A DNA stretch of 64,000 nt from Bacteroidaceae bacterium (GTDB lineage Bacteria > Bacteroidota > Bacteroidia > Bacteroidales > Bacteroidaceae), in NCBI GenBank assembly GCA_902362375.1, contig CABIVS010000004.1, forward strand, positions 239,304 to 303,303. The letters run 5' to 3'. This document shows positions 46,024 to 52,948 of this stretch, piece after piece (position 1 is the first letter of the stretch; each line of letters begins with the position of its first letter). The position numbers and the translations under genes are program-made. The notes beneath the pieces are model-generated. The model did not search any database and had not been told where the DNA came from. It saw only the letters and a program-made list of their open reading frames with translations.

Positions 46024-47133
46024 TTATAAGATATTAAGTTGGGACAAAGCAAAAGAATAAGCTCCCAAAGCGACCGCCCTGCTTGCCCCCAGAGAAGAAA
46101 CGGCAATACCTATTTTCTTATGACAGGCATACTGCACCTGCCTCTCTGAAAATGGGATTTTCACCATCTTGTCCTTTTCTTCCAAGAATTTATCCCATGA
46201 TTCTTTTTCAGCCAGATTGAACACTTCCATCTGCAAACAAGGGAAAGAAGCTCCTGCAAAAGTGCCAATCTGTCGATTCATTTCATTCATGATTCCCGGA
46301 AGTATGTATTTAGCCGCTCCGGCCACTCCTCCGCCAATCACCACCAGACCGTCTACAATATTCAATGCACGGATAATGGCATCACCCGCCATTTCTCCCA
46401 ATTCATTGAAACTCCGGACAGCAGCCTGCCGGTCTCCCTCTGCCGTTCCTTCGGCAATATCAAAAATATCTTTGGGAGTCAAAGGAGAAGCATCCTTTCC
46501 TGTCAGTTCCTGATATACTCGTCTGACAGCCCTGATGCTAACACTTTCTTCCGCAATCATTTCAGGATATTTCTTGTTCCGCATAACCCAGACGTCGCCG
46601 CCGCAACCGTTATCTCCGGTCAGTAACCGGTTGTCAATCACCACTCCGGCACCAAATCCCGTACCCAGTGTTATTCCGAGCAGATTTTTATATACCTTAC
46701 TACTGCCTGCTTCTTTCAGACGCTTATTTACTTCGGGTAAAGTGCCTGCCAAAGCTTCACCATAGGCGAACAAATTACCGTCATTATTAATAAAAACCGG
46801 AATACCAAATTGCTCTTTCAAATAAGGTCCGAGTGCCACTCCTCCCCTGAAAGCCGGGAAGTTAGGCAAGTCACCAATAATTCCATGCTCATAGTCAGCA
46901 GGCCCGGGGAAAGCAAAACTGATAGCTACCGGAAGTTTAGGCAATCGTTTTTCAACTTCCAGGAAGCCTTCTACAAGAACAGACAAGCAACGTTCTAAGT
47001 CGTCGGACGCTGCCGGAAGGCAAATAGGTTCCACTATTTCGCGACAGCCCTGTATGGCTGAAAACACAAAATTAGTGCCTCCCGCATCAAGCGTCATTAC
47101 GATTCGTTCATCATGTTCATACATAGTTTTCAA
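46024..47133 (-). CDS. ROK-family sugar kinase (mannose/glucose kinase candidate)
   Basis: 369 aa. ROK fold: ATP-phosphate loop TLDAGGTNFVFSA near the N-terminus, catalytic Asp in FINNDGNLFAYGEA, GITLGTGFGAGVVI, and LVVIGGGVAGAAK. The usual zinc motif (GHxx followed by CxCGxxGC) is missing; the region reads NGCGGDVWVMRNKKYPEM, so it belongs to an atypical ROK branch. Between ManA and SusC genes, the likely job is phosphorylation of mannose to mannose-6-phosphate. Regulator-type ROK proteins have an N-terminal HTH, which is absent. Confidence 0.82.
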   Translation of the reverse strand: MKTMYEHDERIVMTLDAGGTNFVFSAIQGCREIVEPICLPAASDDLERCLSVLVEGFLEVEKRLPKLPVAISFAFPGPADYEHGIIGDLPNFPAFRGGVALGPYLKEQFGIPVFINNDGNLFAYGEALAGTLPEVNKRLKEAGSSKVYKNLLGITLGTGFGAGVVIDNRLLTGDNGCGGDVWVMRNKKYPEMIAEESVSIRAVRRVYQELTGKDASPLTPKDIFDIAEGTAEGDRQAAVRSFNELGEMAGDAIIRALNIVDGLVVIGGGVAGAAKYILPGIMNEMNRQIGTFAGASFPCLQMEVFNLAEKESWDKFLEEKDKMVKIPFSERQVQYACHKKIGIAVSSLGASRAVALGAYSFALSQLNIL

Positions 47134-47161
47134 GATATTAGATAATTGAATTATTTCATTA

Positions 47162-48892
47162 TTAAAAGCGTACGTAGGCTTTTATCGTTACACATTCTTT
47201 TCCTGCCGATTTACCATACGGGGCAATGGTGTACTCTTTCACCGCAGCAGGAATGATAAATGTTTCCGCATAATGCACCACGAAAGGTTCAAAGGCGTGA
47301 GTAGGACTCTCAACGACGGCCTCTTCTCCCTCCAGCAAATTCAGCACATTTACACTGTCGTTTGTGTGATGCAGCACCGGTGACGAGAAACGGTGACGGC
47401 GGGTTTCGATAAATTCATTCGGATGCAATCCGGTACGTTCCTCCATCCACCCATCTCCGGAAGCCACTTCCTTAAACTGATTGCGAAGATGTTCATTTAC
47501 ATATTCCGTATCCCGATTCCAGTTGATTACGCATTTACCACGTTCCACATTGATTGGGCGTGGTTTTCCATCCAGCCCCAGACGTTGCCAGTCCCATAGT
47601 TTGAAAGTAAAGAGGTTCGGAGTCGAACTGATTTCAAGCACCATGCTATTCGCACCGGAACAATGAATCGTTCCTCCCGGAATCAGAAAGTGATCGTGTT
47701 TCTTTGTCGGAATCTTGTTGACATACTTTTCTGCGTCGAACACCAATTCACCTTTTTGTGCCTTACGCAAATCAGCGATCATCGCTTCTTTATCAACACC
47801 CGTTTTCACTCCCAGATAAACTACGGCATCTTCTTCCGCGTCTACCATGTAGTAGCTTTCATCCTGTGTATAATACATACCGAAACTATCACGGATAAAT
47901 TGAGTGGTAGGATGCACCTGCAAACTCAAATTACCTCCACCTATCGTATCCAAAAAGTCGAAACGGATGGGGAAGTCTTTTCCAAAACGGGCTTCCACCG
48001 GTTCGCCAAGCAACTCTTTACTTTTCAGCAACACCAAATCGACCGAAGGAAGTTCGAAGCGCACTCCGTTCACCTCAAAATAGAGGCTGTTTTCTTCGGG
48101 CACACAGTCAAAGCACCAACCAAAATTTTCGCGTTCACGATCCAAATCGCAAACATCTTTCATCCATTGACCACCCCAGGGAGCCGGATCGAAGAAAGGA
48201 ACTACCCGGAACGGCGTGTTCACCGTTGCCTCTACCCCTTTAAAGAAAGTATCCTTATCAATCATCTTCGGTGTTCCGGCCACATGGGTGTCAATCCAGA
48301 ATTCTACCCTGTCAAACAATCTTTCCTTATACCTATCACATACTCTCCAATCATTGAAATAGCCTCTCTTGTATTGCAAAGAAACGGCATCTTTCCGATT
48401 GTCTATCCCTAAAGCTTTTACCTCATGCCGACGGAAACGTTGTTGAATTTCCCAACGTGCCATATCCGCATATACAATCATCGCATCCTGCGGAGCCACC
48501 ATGGCAGCTCCCGTACCTATTATTACAATAGTATCCTCCGCTTCACTAATTTGCTTTTGAGCAGCAGCCAATTTATCCGCATCCAAATAATCTTCCAGTT
48601 TCAAATTGGTCACATAGCCAAACAACACATCTTCTGTCATGAAGCGTTCCGTCAAAGTTTGGATCTCTTGTTCCGGTTTCATCAAATCACGCACATTCAT
48701 CACCTTTCCGGAGAATTCTTTTGAAAAAGCATCCAGCACTTCTTCTTCATATACTCCAGTATATAAATCCACTGCCAGCACTTTTCTTGCATCCATTTGA
48801 TTTTTTAACACAGAAATGATAGCATCCCAACCCTGAACAAGCATCCCCGTCAACTTCGTAGAAGGAAATTTATCATAATTAGCTTTTCTCAT
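47162..48892 (-). CDS. manA: Class I mannose-6-phosphate isomerase with N-terminal extension
   Basis: 576 aa; the isomerase part is about residues 235-576: PAPWGGQWM, GGGNLSLQVHPTT (zinc-binding Gln and His), DESYYMVDAEEDAVVYLGVK, FLIPGGTIHCSG (His) and LWDWQRLGLDGKPRP. It turns mannose-6-phosphate into fructose-6-phosphate. The first 220 residues are extra and resemble a degenerate P-loop/kinase-like fold (IVIIGTGAAMVAP, DMARWEIQQRFR); a known function was not recognised. First gene of the mannan operon, divergent from gntR, with promoter at 48941-48948 and an operator candidate in its leader. Confidence 0.88.
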   Translation of the reverse strand: MRKANYDKFPSTKLTGMLVQGWDAIISVLKNQMDARKVLAVDLYTGVYEEEVLDAFSKEFSGKVMNVRDLMKPEQEIQTLTERFMTEDVLFGYVTNLKLEDYLDADKLAAAQKQISEAEDTIVIIGTGAAMVAPQDAMIVYADMARWEIQQRFRRHEVKALGIDNRKDAVSLQYKRGYFNDWRVCDRYKERLFDRVEFWIDTHVAGTPKMIDKDTFFKGVEATVNTPFRVVPFFDPAPWGGQWMKDVCDLDRERENFGWCFDCVPEENSLYFEVNGVRFELPSVDLVLLKSKELLGEPVEARFGKDFPIRFDFLDTIGGGNLSLQVHPTTQFIRDSFGMYYTQDESYYMVDAEEDAVVYLGVKTGVDKEAMIADLRKAQKGELVFDAEKYVNKIPTKKHDHFLIPGGTIHCSGANSMVLEISSTPNLFTFKLWDWQRLGLDGKPRPINVERGKCVINWNRDTEYVNEHLRNQFKEVASGDGWMEERTGLHPNEFIETRRHRFSSPVLHHTNDSVNVLNLLEGEEAVVESPTHAFEPFVVHYAETFIIPAAVKEYTIAPYGKSAGKECVTIKAYVRF

Positions 48893-48914
48893 ATTATAGT
48901 TGTTTTTAATTTTA

Positions 48915-48929
48915 TATGTTCATACATAC
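48915..48929. promoter_or_regulatory. GntR operator candidate, copy 1 (manA leader)
   Basis: TATGTTCATACATAC occurs here and again, identical over 15 bp, at 49767-49781 on the other side of gntR. It contains the partial dyad ATG-TT-CAT. It lies just downstream of the predicted manA transcription start (about 48935), a good position for repression. Confidence 0.6.
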
Positions 48930-48940
48930 TTTATATTGTG

Positions 48941-48948
48941 CAAATATA
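48941..48948 (-). promoter_or_regulatory. -7 box for the manA-led mannan operon
   Basis: Minus-strand TATATTTG followed by CAC; an exact TAnnTTTG match about 50 bases before the manA start. Confidence 0.6.
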
Positions 48949-48999
48949 TAGATTTTATTTTTATTTCAAACAAAACTTGGATTATTTTTTGATAAATCT

Positions 49000-49007
49000 T
49001 ATATTTG
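49000..49007 (+). promoter_or_regulatory. -7 box for gntR
   Basis: TATATTTG, exact TAnnTTTG match about 27 bases before the ATG at 49034. It supports that ATG over the earlier in-frame start at 48938. Confidence 0.6.
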
Positions 49008-49033
49008 CTGAAAATAAACCAATCCGGATAGAT

Positions 49034-49762
49034 ATGAAAATAGACCATAGCAGTGATAAACCTCTTCATATTCAAGCAGAAGAGATACTTAGAAGACTCA
49101 TAGAATCTGAAGAGTACAAAAACGGAAAGCTATTTCCTAACGAAGTCGAATTGTCTGAACAATTACACATTTCAAGGAACACATTAAGACAAGCTATCAA
49201 CAAACTCGTGTTTGAGGGACTTCTGGTACGAAAGAAAGGATACGGAACGAAGGTGGTAAAGAAAGGTATCGTAGGCGGAGTAAAGAACTGGCTTAGTTTC
49301 TCGCAGGAAATGAAGATGTTAGGTATCGAAATACGTAATTTCGAACTACATATCAGCTTGAAACGTCCGACTGAAGAAATTGGCACATTCTTTAATTTAG
49401 GTTCTAATCCTGATGCCCGCTGCGTAGTAATGGAGCGCGTCAGAGGAAAAAAGGAATACCCGTTTGTCTACTTTATCTCTTATTTCAACCCTAACATTCC
49501 ATTGACTGGAGAAGAAGACTACACACGCCCATTATACGAAATGCTGGAAACTCAATATAATATAGTGGTAAAAACCAGCAAAGAGGAGATTTCAGCCAGA
49601 CTTGCAGGGGAATTTATCGCAGAAAAGCTGGAAATAAAATCCAGTGATCCTATATTAATAAGGAAAAGATTTGTTTATGATGTGAACGGAATGCCGATTG
49701 AATACAACATCGGATACTACCGCGCAGACAGTTTTACTTATACAATAGAGGCGGAAAGATGA
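49034..49762 (+). CDS. GntR-family (HutC/UTRA) repressor of the mannan locus
   Basis: 242 aa from the ATG at 49034. N-terminal winged helix: LHIQAEEILRRLIESEEYKNGKLFPNEVELSEQLHISRNTLRQAINKLVFEGLLVRKKGYGTKV, typical GntR. Residues about 85-240 are a UTRA effector domain (VVMERVRGKKEYPFVYFISYF; SDPILIRKRFVYDVNGMPIEYNIGYYRAD). UTRA domains often sense phosphosugars, and a mannose phosphate would suit the neighbours. It is divergent from manA; identical 15-bp sites lie in the manA leader and right after its own stop codon. Confidence 0.88.
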   Translation: MKIDHSSDKPLHIQAEEILRRLIESEEYKNGKLFPNEVELSEQLHISRNTLRQAINKLVFEGLLVRKKGYGTKVVKKGIVGGVKNWLSFSQEMKMLGIEIRNFELHISLKRPTEEIGTFFNLGSNPDARCVVMERVRGKKEYPFVYFISYFNPNIPLTGEEDYTRPLYEMLETQYNIVVKTSKEEISARLAGEFIAEKLEIKSSDPILIRKRFVYDVNGMPIEYNIGYYRADSFTYTIEAER

Positions 49763-49766
49763 AGAG

Positions 49767-49781
49767 TATGTTCATACATAC
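49767..49781. promoter_or_regulatory. GntR operator candidate, copy 2 (after gntR)
   Basis: Same 15 bp as 48915-48929; here the dyad is better, GTATG-TT-CATAC (from 49766). It starts 4 bp after the gntR stop and precedes the terminator. Confidence 0.5.
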
Positions 49782-49790
49782 GCAACATAG

Positions 49791-49842
49791 AAAGACTATT
49801 TTAAAGACCGGAACTCTTATCTTCTTTTAAAATAGTCTTTTT
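49791..49842 (+). terminator. Intrinsic terminator after gntR
   Basis: AAAGACTATTTTAA (49791-49804) pairs perfectly with TTAAAATAGTCTTT (49827-49840), followed by TT. A-rich on the left too, so it may work in both directions. Confidence 0.75.
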
Positions 49843-49881
49843 GCATTCCATTTCTTTGCATTATGCTTTATCCATCATCTA

Positions 49882-50700
49882 TCATTTATTATTAAACTTA
49901 CCAATAGAGCGCCCGGCAAGAATCCTGTCCAGACTTTCATCCACAACACCTATCATCTGAAGTTTGGATAATAAATGATAATAGGAAGTTTTTCCTACTC
50001 CTTCTATTCTTAACAGACTTTTCCAACCTCTTCCCGATACGATTTCCAGTAAATCTTTTACCGTTCGAACATCTTGATTATACAAAACATTACCCAACCG
50101 GGTATCAGCTACTTTGCAAACAGGTAATTGAAGTATCCACTCTTCCTGCTCAACATTTATATTCTTATTATTGTCTGCCAAAGATAAAAAACGAGCATTG
50201 ATAGCACGTTTTCGATAAGTAGCCAATATATCTTTCTTCAGTTTCAATCCTTTAAGTATAGAGTTATAAATTTGCAATGTCTTTTGATAGGTAATTCGAT
50301 GCCGACCAGCCACTTTTTCTACTGATTCTCCTGTAGAAATAGAATAGAAAATATTGCGGGCAACAGGGTGAAGAATCAATGCTGCCAGTTCACGAATGAT
50401 TATTTCATATAGCGGTTTACAGGTCTTCTGTGTTCTCAATACATATAGTAGATCATCGTATCTGGAAATGATAAAGTCACGTTCCAATTTCTTTTCTTCT
50501 ACGATTTTAGAAAGGTAATCTGCTTCTAAACCAAGTCTTTTGTGAGCTTCCAGATAAGCATCCAAACTCTCATCATCCAAAAACAACTGATCGTTGATTC
50601 GGGAACTCGTAATGTATCCAAGATTTGCCCAATTCTTTAAAATAGCCTCTTGGATGTCGTGTCTTTCGGACATCTGTTTTGTTGTGAGCCAATTTGCCAT
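49882..50700 (-). CDS. Composite DNA-binding protein (excisionase-like HTH + sigma region-4-like HTH + alpha-CTD-like domain)
   Basis: 272 aa, cytoplasmic, no known family name recognised. Residues 1-55 resemble a MerR/excisionase-type helix-turn-helix (WLTTKQMSERHDIQEAILKNWANLGYITSSRINDQLFLDDESLDAYL). Residues about 112-152 resemble sigma-70 region 4 (ARNIFYSISTGESVEKVAGRHRITYQKTLQIYNSILKGL). Residues about 200-250 resemble the RNA polymerase alpha C-terminal helix-hairpin-helix (TRLGNVLYNQDVRTVKDLLEIV then LLRIEGVGKTSYYHLLSKL). The start codon comes directly after the T-run of a terminator, so expression needs readthrough from the leader at 50701-50950. It may be a promoter-specific transcription factor; target unknown. 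Confidence 0.7.
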   Translation of the reverse strand: MANWLTTKQMSERHDIQEAILKNWANLGYITSSRINDQLFLDDESLDAYLEAHKRLGLEADYLSKIVEEKKLERDFIISRYDDLLYVLRTQKTCKPLYEIIIRELAALILHPVARNIFYSISTGESVEKVAGRHRITYQKTLQIYNSILKGLKLKKDILATYRKRAINARFLSLADNNKNINVEQEEWILQLPVCKVADTRLGNVLYNQDVRTVKDLLEIVSGRGWKSLLRIEGVGKTSYYHLLSKLQMIGVVDESLDRILAGRSIGKFNNK

Positions 50701-50739
50701 AAAAAAACGGAACTAGATTAATAATCTTAACTAGTTCCG
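50701..50739 (-). terminator. Intrinsic terminator ending at the start codon of the composite regulator
   Basis: On the minus strand CGGAACTAG (from 50739) pairs with CTAGTTCCG (to 50708) around a 14-nt loop, followed by seven T (50707-50701) and then the ATG at 50700. Its left arm shares three bases with a second strong hairpin (50737-50764, CCGTAC...GTACGG), so the two could exclude each other. Confidence 0.85.
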
Positions 50740-50950
50740 TACCTTTTATTATAAAAGAGTACGGAGCTGTCACAATCCCGCAAACAGGAGGTAGTAGCGG
50801 CTACCTTACTTACACGGGCAGACAGCCCGTACCCTATGAGAAGTCATAGAAGTACAGGCGTCTCCCGGCGTAAGTAAAAAAAATCCGCTACGATTTCCTG
50901 TTCACCGAGGAAACGCACAATCGCATACCACAAAGGCATGCTACGTTCCA
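50740..50950 (-). ncRNA. Long structured leader or small RNA upstream of the composite regulator
   Basis: About 210 nt from a predicted start near 50948 to the terminator. Rod-like pairings visible: TCCTGTT/AACAGGA (50896-50902 with 50783-50789), CCGCTAC/GTAGCGG (50885-50891 with 50794-50800), GTAAGTAA/TTACTTAC (50870-50877 with 50806-50813), plus hairpins CGGGC/GCCCG, CTATGA/TCATAG inside GTAC/GTAC, and GCATACC/GGCATGC. No ORF of note. It could be a stand-alone RNA (a 6S-like rod was considered) or an attenuating leader; the family was not recognised. Confidence 0.7.
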
Positions 50951-50954
50951 ATGA

Positions 50955-50962
50955 CAAAGGTA
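50955..50962 (-). promoter_or_regulatory. -7 box for the structured RNA
   Basis: Minus-strand TACCTTTG, exact TAnnTTTG match, with a TTTTG at a suitable -33 distance (around 50984-50988). Confidence 0.65.
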
Positions 50963-51033
50963 CAAATACTTTTCGGAAAACAACAAAAGAAAGCCGCAAA
51001 TGTTTAGTGAAAATCAAAGACAGAATATTGTAT

Positions 51034-51073
51034 AAAAAAAAGCCGGTTATTGAATCAGTGTCAATAACCGGCT
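51034..51073 (-). terminator. Intrinsic terminator after the DUF3836 gene
   Basis: On the minus strand AGCCGGTTATTGA pairs with TCAATAACCGGCT (51073-51061 with 51053-51041), followed by TTTTTTT. Very stable 13-bp stem 24 bp beyond the stop codon. Confidence 0.88.
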
Positions 51074-51097
51074 TTCACTATTACCTATCATTCTATT

Positions 51098-51523
51098 TTA
51101 TTTTGTACTTGCCAGCAACAGAGTTGCATTGTTATCATTCAACGCATAAACCGCCTTTTCTACATTACTGTTATAAGTCTTGCTTCTATCATTCCAACGG
51201 GCATAGTCCACAGTCACTTCATTGGCACTGTATTCCACATTCATTTTGAAGTAAGGAGTCCAAACTTCCTTTACACTATCCCACTTGGCGGCTTCTTTGC
51301 TTATCACACGATTTTCGTTATCGTAAGTATAAGTATAGCGGAGGTGGCGATACAAGTGACCGTCTTCATTACGATAGATGTTCTTAGCGGTTATTACTTC
51401 ACCAGTCATTTCATTATTGGTTACAAATTCTGTAGGGTTCATTGCACTTGCAGAGAAGTTCATTACACTTGCCATTACTACTGCTACCATCACAACTGCT
51501 TTTGAGAATAAATTTGTTTTCAT
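51098..51523 (-). CDS. Secreted DUF3836-family protein
   Basis: 141 aa. Signal peptide MKTNLFSKAVVMVAVVMASVMNFSASA, then a small beta-rich domain with Tyr-rich repeats (YRHLRYTYTYDNENRVISKEAAKWDS; WTPYFKMNVEYSANEVTVDYARWNDRSKTY) as in the DUF3836 family of Bacteroidales; probably periplasmic. No function is known. A sigma-54-like promoter lies 76 bp upstream with enhancer-like palindromes further up, so stress- or signal-controlled expression is likely. Flanked downstream by a strong terminator. Confidence 0.8.
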   Translation of the reverse strand: MKTNLFSKAVVMVAVVMASVMNFSASAMNPTEFVTNNEMTGEVITAKNIYRNEDGHLYRHLRYTYTYDNENRVISKEAAKWDSVKEVWTPYFKMNVEYSANEVTVDYARWNDRSKTYNSNVEKAVYALNDNNATLLLASTK

Positions 51524-51598
51524 AATCGTTATTTTATTATTATTATTATTATTCGTTTATAGTGGTTGTTGTTTCGCAACCGCTTTCGCTTATATATA

Positions 51599-51615
51599 GT
51601 CAATCGGCGTGCCAA
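51599..51615 (-). promoter_or_regulatory. Sigma-54-like promoter of the DUF3836 gene
   Basis: Minus-strand TTGGCACGCCGATTGAC matches TTGGCACG-N4-TTGC in the -24 element and the GG-N10 spacing; the -12 element has GA in place of the usual GC. Predicted start near 51589. A sigma-ABfr type box (TAAATTTG, 51647-51654) lies further upstream as an alternative. Confidence 0.55.
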
Positions 51616-51669
51616 AACAATAAATCTCTGATAATCAACAGATATTCAAATTTACACGATGTTCATTAT

Positions 51670-51697
51670 CGGACAACTGTCCGCACAGAAGCGGACA
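51670..51697. promoter_or_regulatory. Alternating CGGACA/TGTCCG palindromes (enhancer-binding site candidate)
   Basis: Three half-sites in a row: CGGACA-AC-TGTCCG (51670-51683) and TGTCCGC-N6-GCGGACA (51678-51697). They sit about 80-108 bp upstream of the sigma-54-like start, the usual place for an NtrC-type activator. The rest of the gap 51700-51821 shows nothing clear; a short (ATT)n run lies at 51534-51553. Confidence 0.55.
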
Positions 51698-51821
51698 ATA
51701 ACAGCCCGATTGTTACTTTTTCTATGTATAAATCAGTCCAACGACCATTCATTTGAGTCGTTTTAAAGTTTATGCAATCCAGTTTTAATAAGGAAACATA
51801 TCCGGCATCATTTTTTTCGTG

Positions 51822-51829
51822 TATTTTTG
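51822..51829 (+). promoter_or_regulatory. -7 box for the 72-aa hypothetical gene
   Basis: TATTTTTG followed by CAG, about 30 bases before the start codon. Confidence 0.55.
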
Positions 51830-51858
51830 CAGAAGAATCACTCAAGTAACAAAACAAC

Positions 51859-52077
51859 ATGAAGATAGTCAAGAATCAATTCACCAAATATGAAGAAGAT
51901 GGTTCGCTAGGCAAAGATTTATATGCTGCGCTGGCTGATCTTGTGAAAGAGTACGACTATCCGGCCTGCTTCAATTTTCCGGCAGAGCACGTAACTCATA
52001 ACCTGCCGCTCATTAATGGAGCGAAAGTGGAATTTACCGTCGGGGAAAAGGAGGTGGAATTAAAGTTCGTTTTTTAG
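51859..52077 (+). CDS. Small hypothetical protein (72 aa)
   Basis: Reads MKIVKNQFTKYEEDGSLGKD at the N-terminus, with no signal peptide or membrane segment; a mixed alpha/beta cytoplasmic protein is likely (helix at ALADLVKEY, beta strands at KVEFTVGEKEVELKFVF). No family recognised. Supported by a -7 box and by codon use like the neighbours. Its stop overlaps the end of the truncated XRE gene on the other strand by 4 bp. Confidence 0.55.
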   Translation: MKIVKNQFTKYEEDGSLGKDLYAALADLVKEYDYPACFNFPAEHVTHNLPLINGAKVEFTVGEKEVELKFVF

Positions 52078-52265
52078 AAGATAGAAACAGTAGGCAACCC
52101 CTTTTCCACCCGTGAGACCGTAAGTTCCGAACAAGTAGCGCGTTCTGCTACCTGCGCAATACTCAAATTCCGTCTCAAACGAGCCAATTTTATTTGTTCG
52201 CCTACAATCTGCATTTTCGAAATCAACTTACGGGGAAGTTTAGTTCCCATCGTACTCTTTGTCAT
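52074..52265 (-). pseudogene. XRE-family regulator, C-terminally truncated
   Basis: 63 codons. The HTH_3 domain is there (IVGEQIKLARLRRNLSIAQVAERATCSELTVSRVEKGLPTVSIF) but stops right after the fifth helix begins; related Bacteroides proteins continue for 30-40 residues and usually precede a HipA-like gene. No HipA gene follows. A promoter (TATCTTTG, minus strand, 52290-52297) and a flanking 11-bp inverted repeat remain. It may still bind DNA, but it looks like a remnant. Confidence 0.6.
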
Positions 52266-52276
52266 AATCGTAATCT

Positions 52277-52320
52277 ATCATATAATATACAAAGATAAGA
52301 TTTATTATTTATTATATGAT
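52277..52320. promoter_or_regulatory. Inverted repeat around the XRE promoter
   Basis: ATCATATAATA (52277-52287) and TATTATATGAT (52310-52320) are perfect inverted copies that bracket the minus-strand -7 box at 52290-52297. This is the arrangement of an autoregulated XRE operator. Confidence 0.6.
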
Positions 52321-52391
52321 TGGTTGATAAGAAAAAGATTAGATCAAGCGTATGTATACAAAAAGACAGACTTCAATAAAAAGTTTTCGTT

Positions 52392-52586
52392 TCATATATA
52401 GCATAAAAGGTACACCATTTTATTTTCAAATACGTAACTTACAGCTAACAAAGCTTCCCGATAAAGAAAAGATTCATTTAAAATAAAATCGTTCAGATCG
52501 GTATCTCCACAATCGAACGATTTTATTTTTTCTGAAATATTTAATTTATGCATCTCATACGCTTCCTCTATCAACTGACGATTCAT
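52392..52586 (-). pseudogene. GNAT acetyltransferase, N-terminal remnant
   Basis: 64 codons. KIKSFDCGDTDLNDFILNESFLYREALLAVSYVFENKMVYLLCYI matches the start of the GNAT toxins/acetyltransferases common in Bacteroides (SFDCGDxDLNDFL), which are about 150-190 aa long. The acetyl-CoA-binding part is absent and not found in other frames down to 52266, so the gene is broken by deletion. It starts 3 bp after the small upstream gene, as in complete two-gene units. Confidence 0.65.
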
Positions 52587-52589
52587 ATT

Positions 52590-52742
52590 TTATTTTTTAA
52601 AGATTTTCATTGCCAGTTCATAGTCTTTCAACCTTTTTTCCCGCTGCTCCGACGTTTCACTACGCTTCTCTTTCATCCGTTCTTCAAATCGCCGAGCATC
52701 TTCTCCGAAAAGTATCGGAGTTTCCTTAATTGGTCTTGCCAT
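52590..52742 (-). CDS. Small antitoxin-like protein paired with the GNAT remnant
   Basis: 50 aa from the ATG at 52742 (MARPIKETPILFGEDARRFE...), highly charged and mainly helical. The longer reading from 52808 begins inside the promoter. In Bacteroides, such MARPIKETP proteins stand directly before GNAT genes and are presumed antidotes. Promoter TACTTTTG (minus strand, 52778-52785) is bracketed by TTATACAA (52745-52752) and TTGTATAA (52787-52794), which suggests autoregulation. With its partner broken it may be a surviving antidote. Confidence 0.65.
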   Translation of the reverse strand: MARPIKETPILFGEDARRFEERMKEKRSETSEQREKRLKDYELAMKIFKK

Positions 52743-52866
52743 ACTTATACAACTCCTTTCTTTTGGTTTATACGCTACAAAAGTAATTGTATAAATCAGG
52801 AAGTGCAAGTTATTACGAAGTTATCTTATTCATATAGAATTGACTATTTATCGCCTCATCCCATTC

Positions 52867-52897
52867 ACAAGATAAAACAATAGCATTTTTATCTTGT
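52867..52897. promoter_or_regulatory. Inverted repeat upstream of the DUF6078 gene (operator candidate)
   Basis: ACAAGATAAAA (52867-52877) and TTTTATCTTGT (52887-52897) are perfect inverted copies with a 9-bp spacer. They end about 20 bp before the -7 box TATATTTG (52917-52924) and overlap the -33 region. Confidence 0.6.
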
Positions 52898-52948
52898 CTA
52901 CAGGATAAAAAACACCTATATTTGTATCATTGATAAGATATAAAAATC

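Noticed and set aside
50740..50950. Firm identification as 6S RNA
   Set aside because: Rod-like folding fits loosely, but conserved 6S bases could not be confirmed by eye and the RNA is joined to a downstream gene by a terminator.
51534..51553. (ATT)n microsatellite as a phase-variation switch of the DUF3836 gene
   Set aside because: It lies in the 5' untranslated region, not in a reading frame or between promoter elements; the unit of three would not shift a frame.
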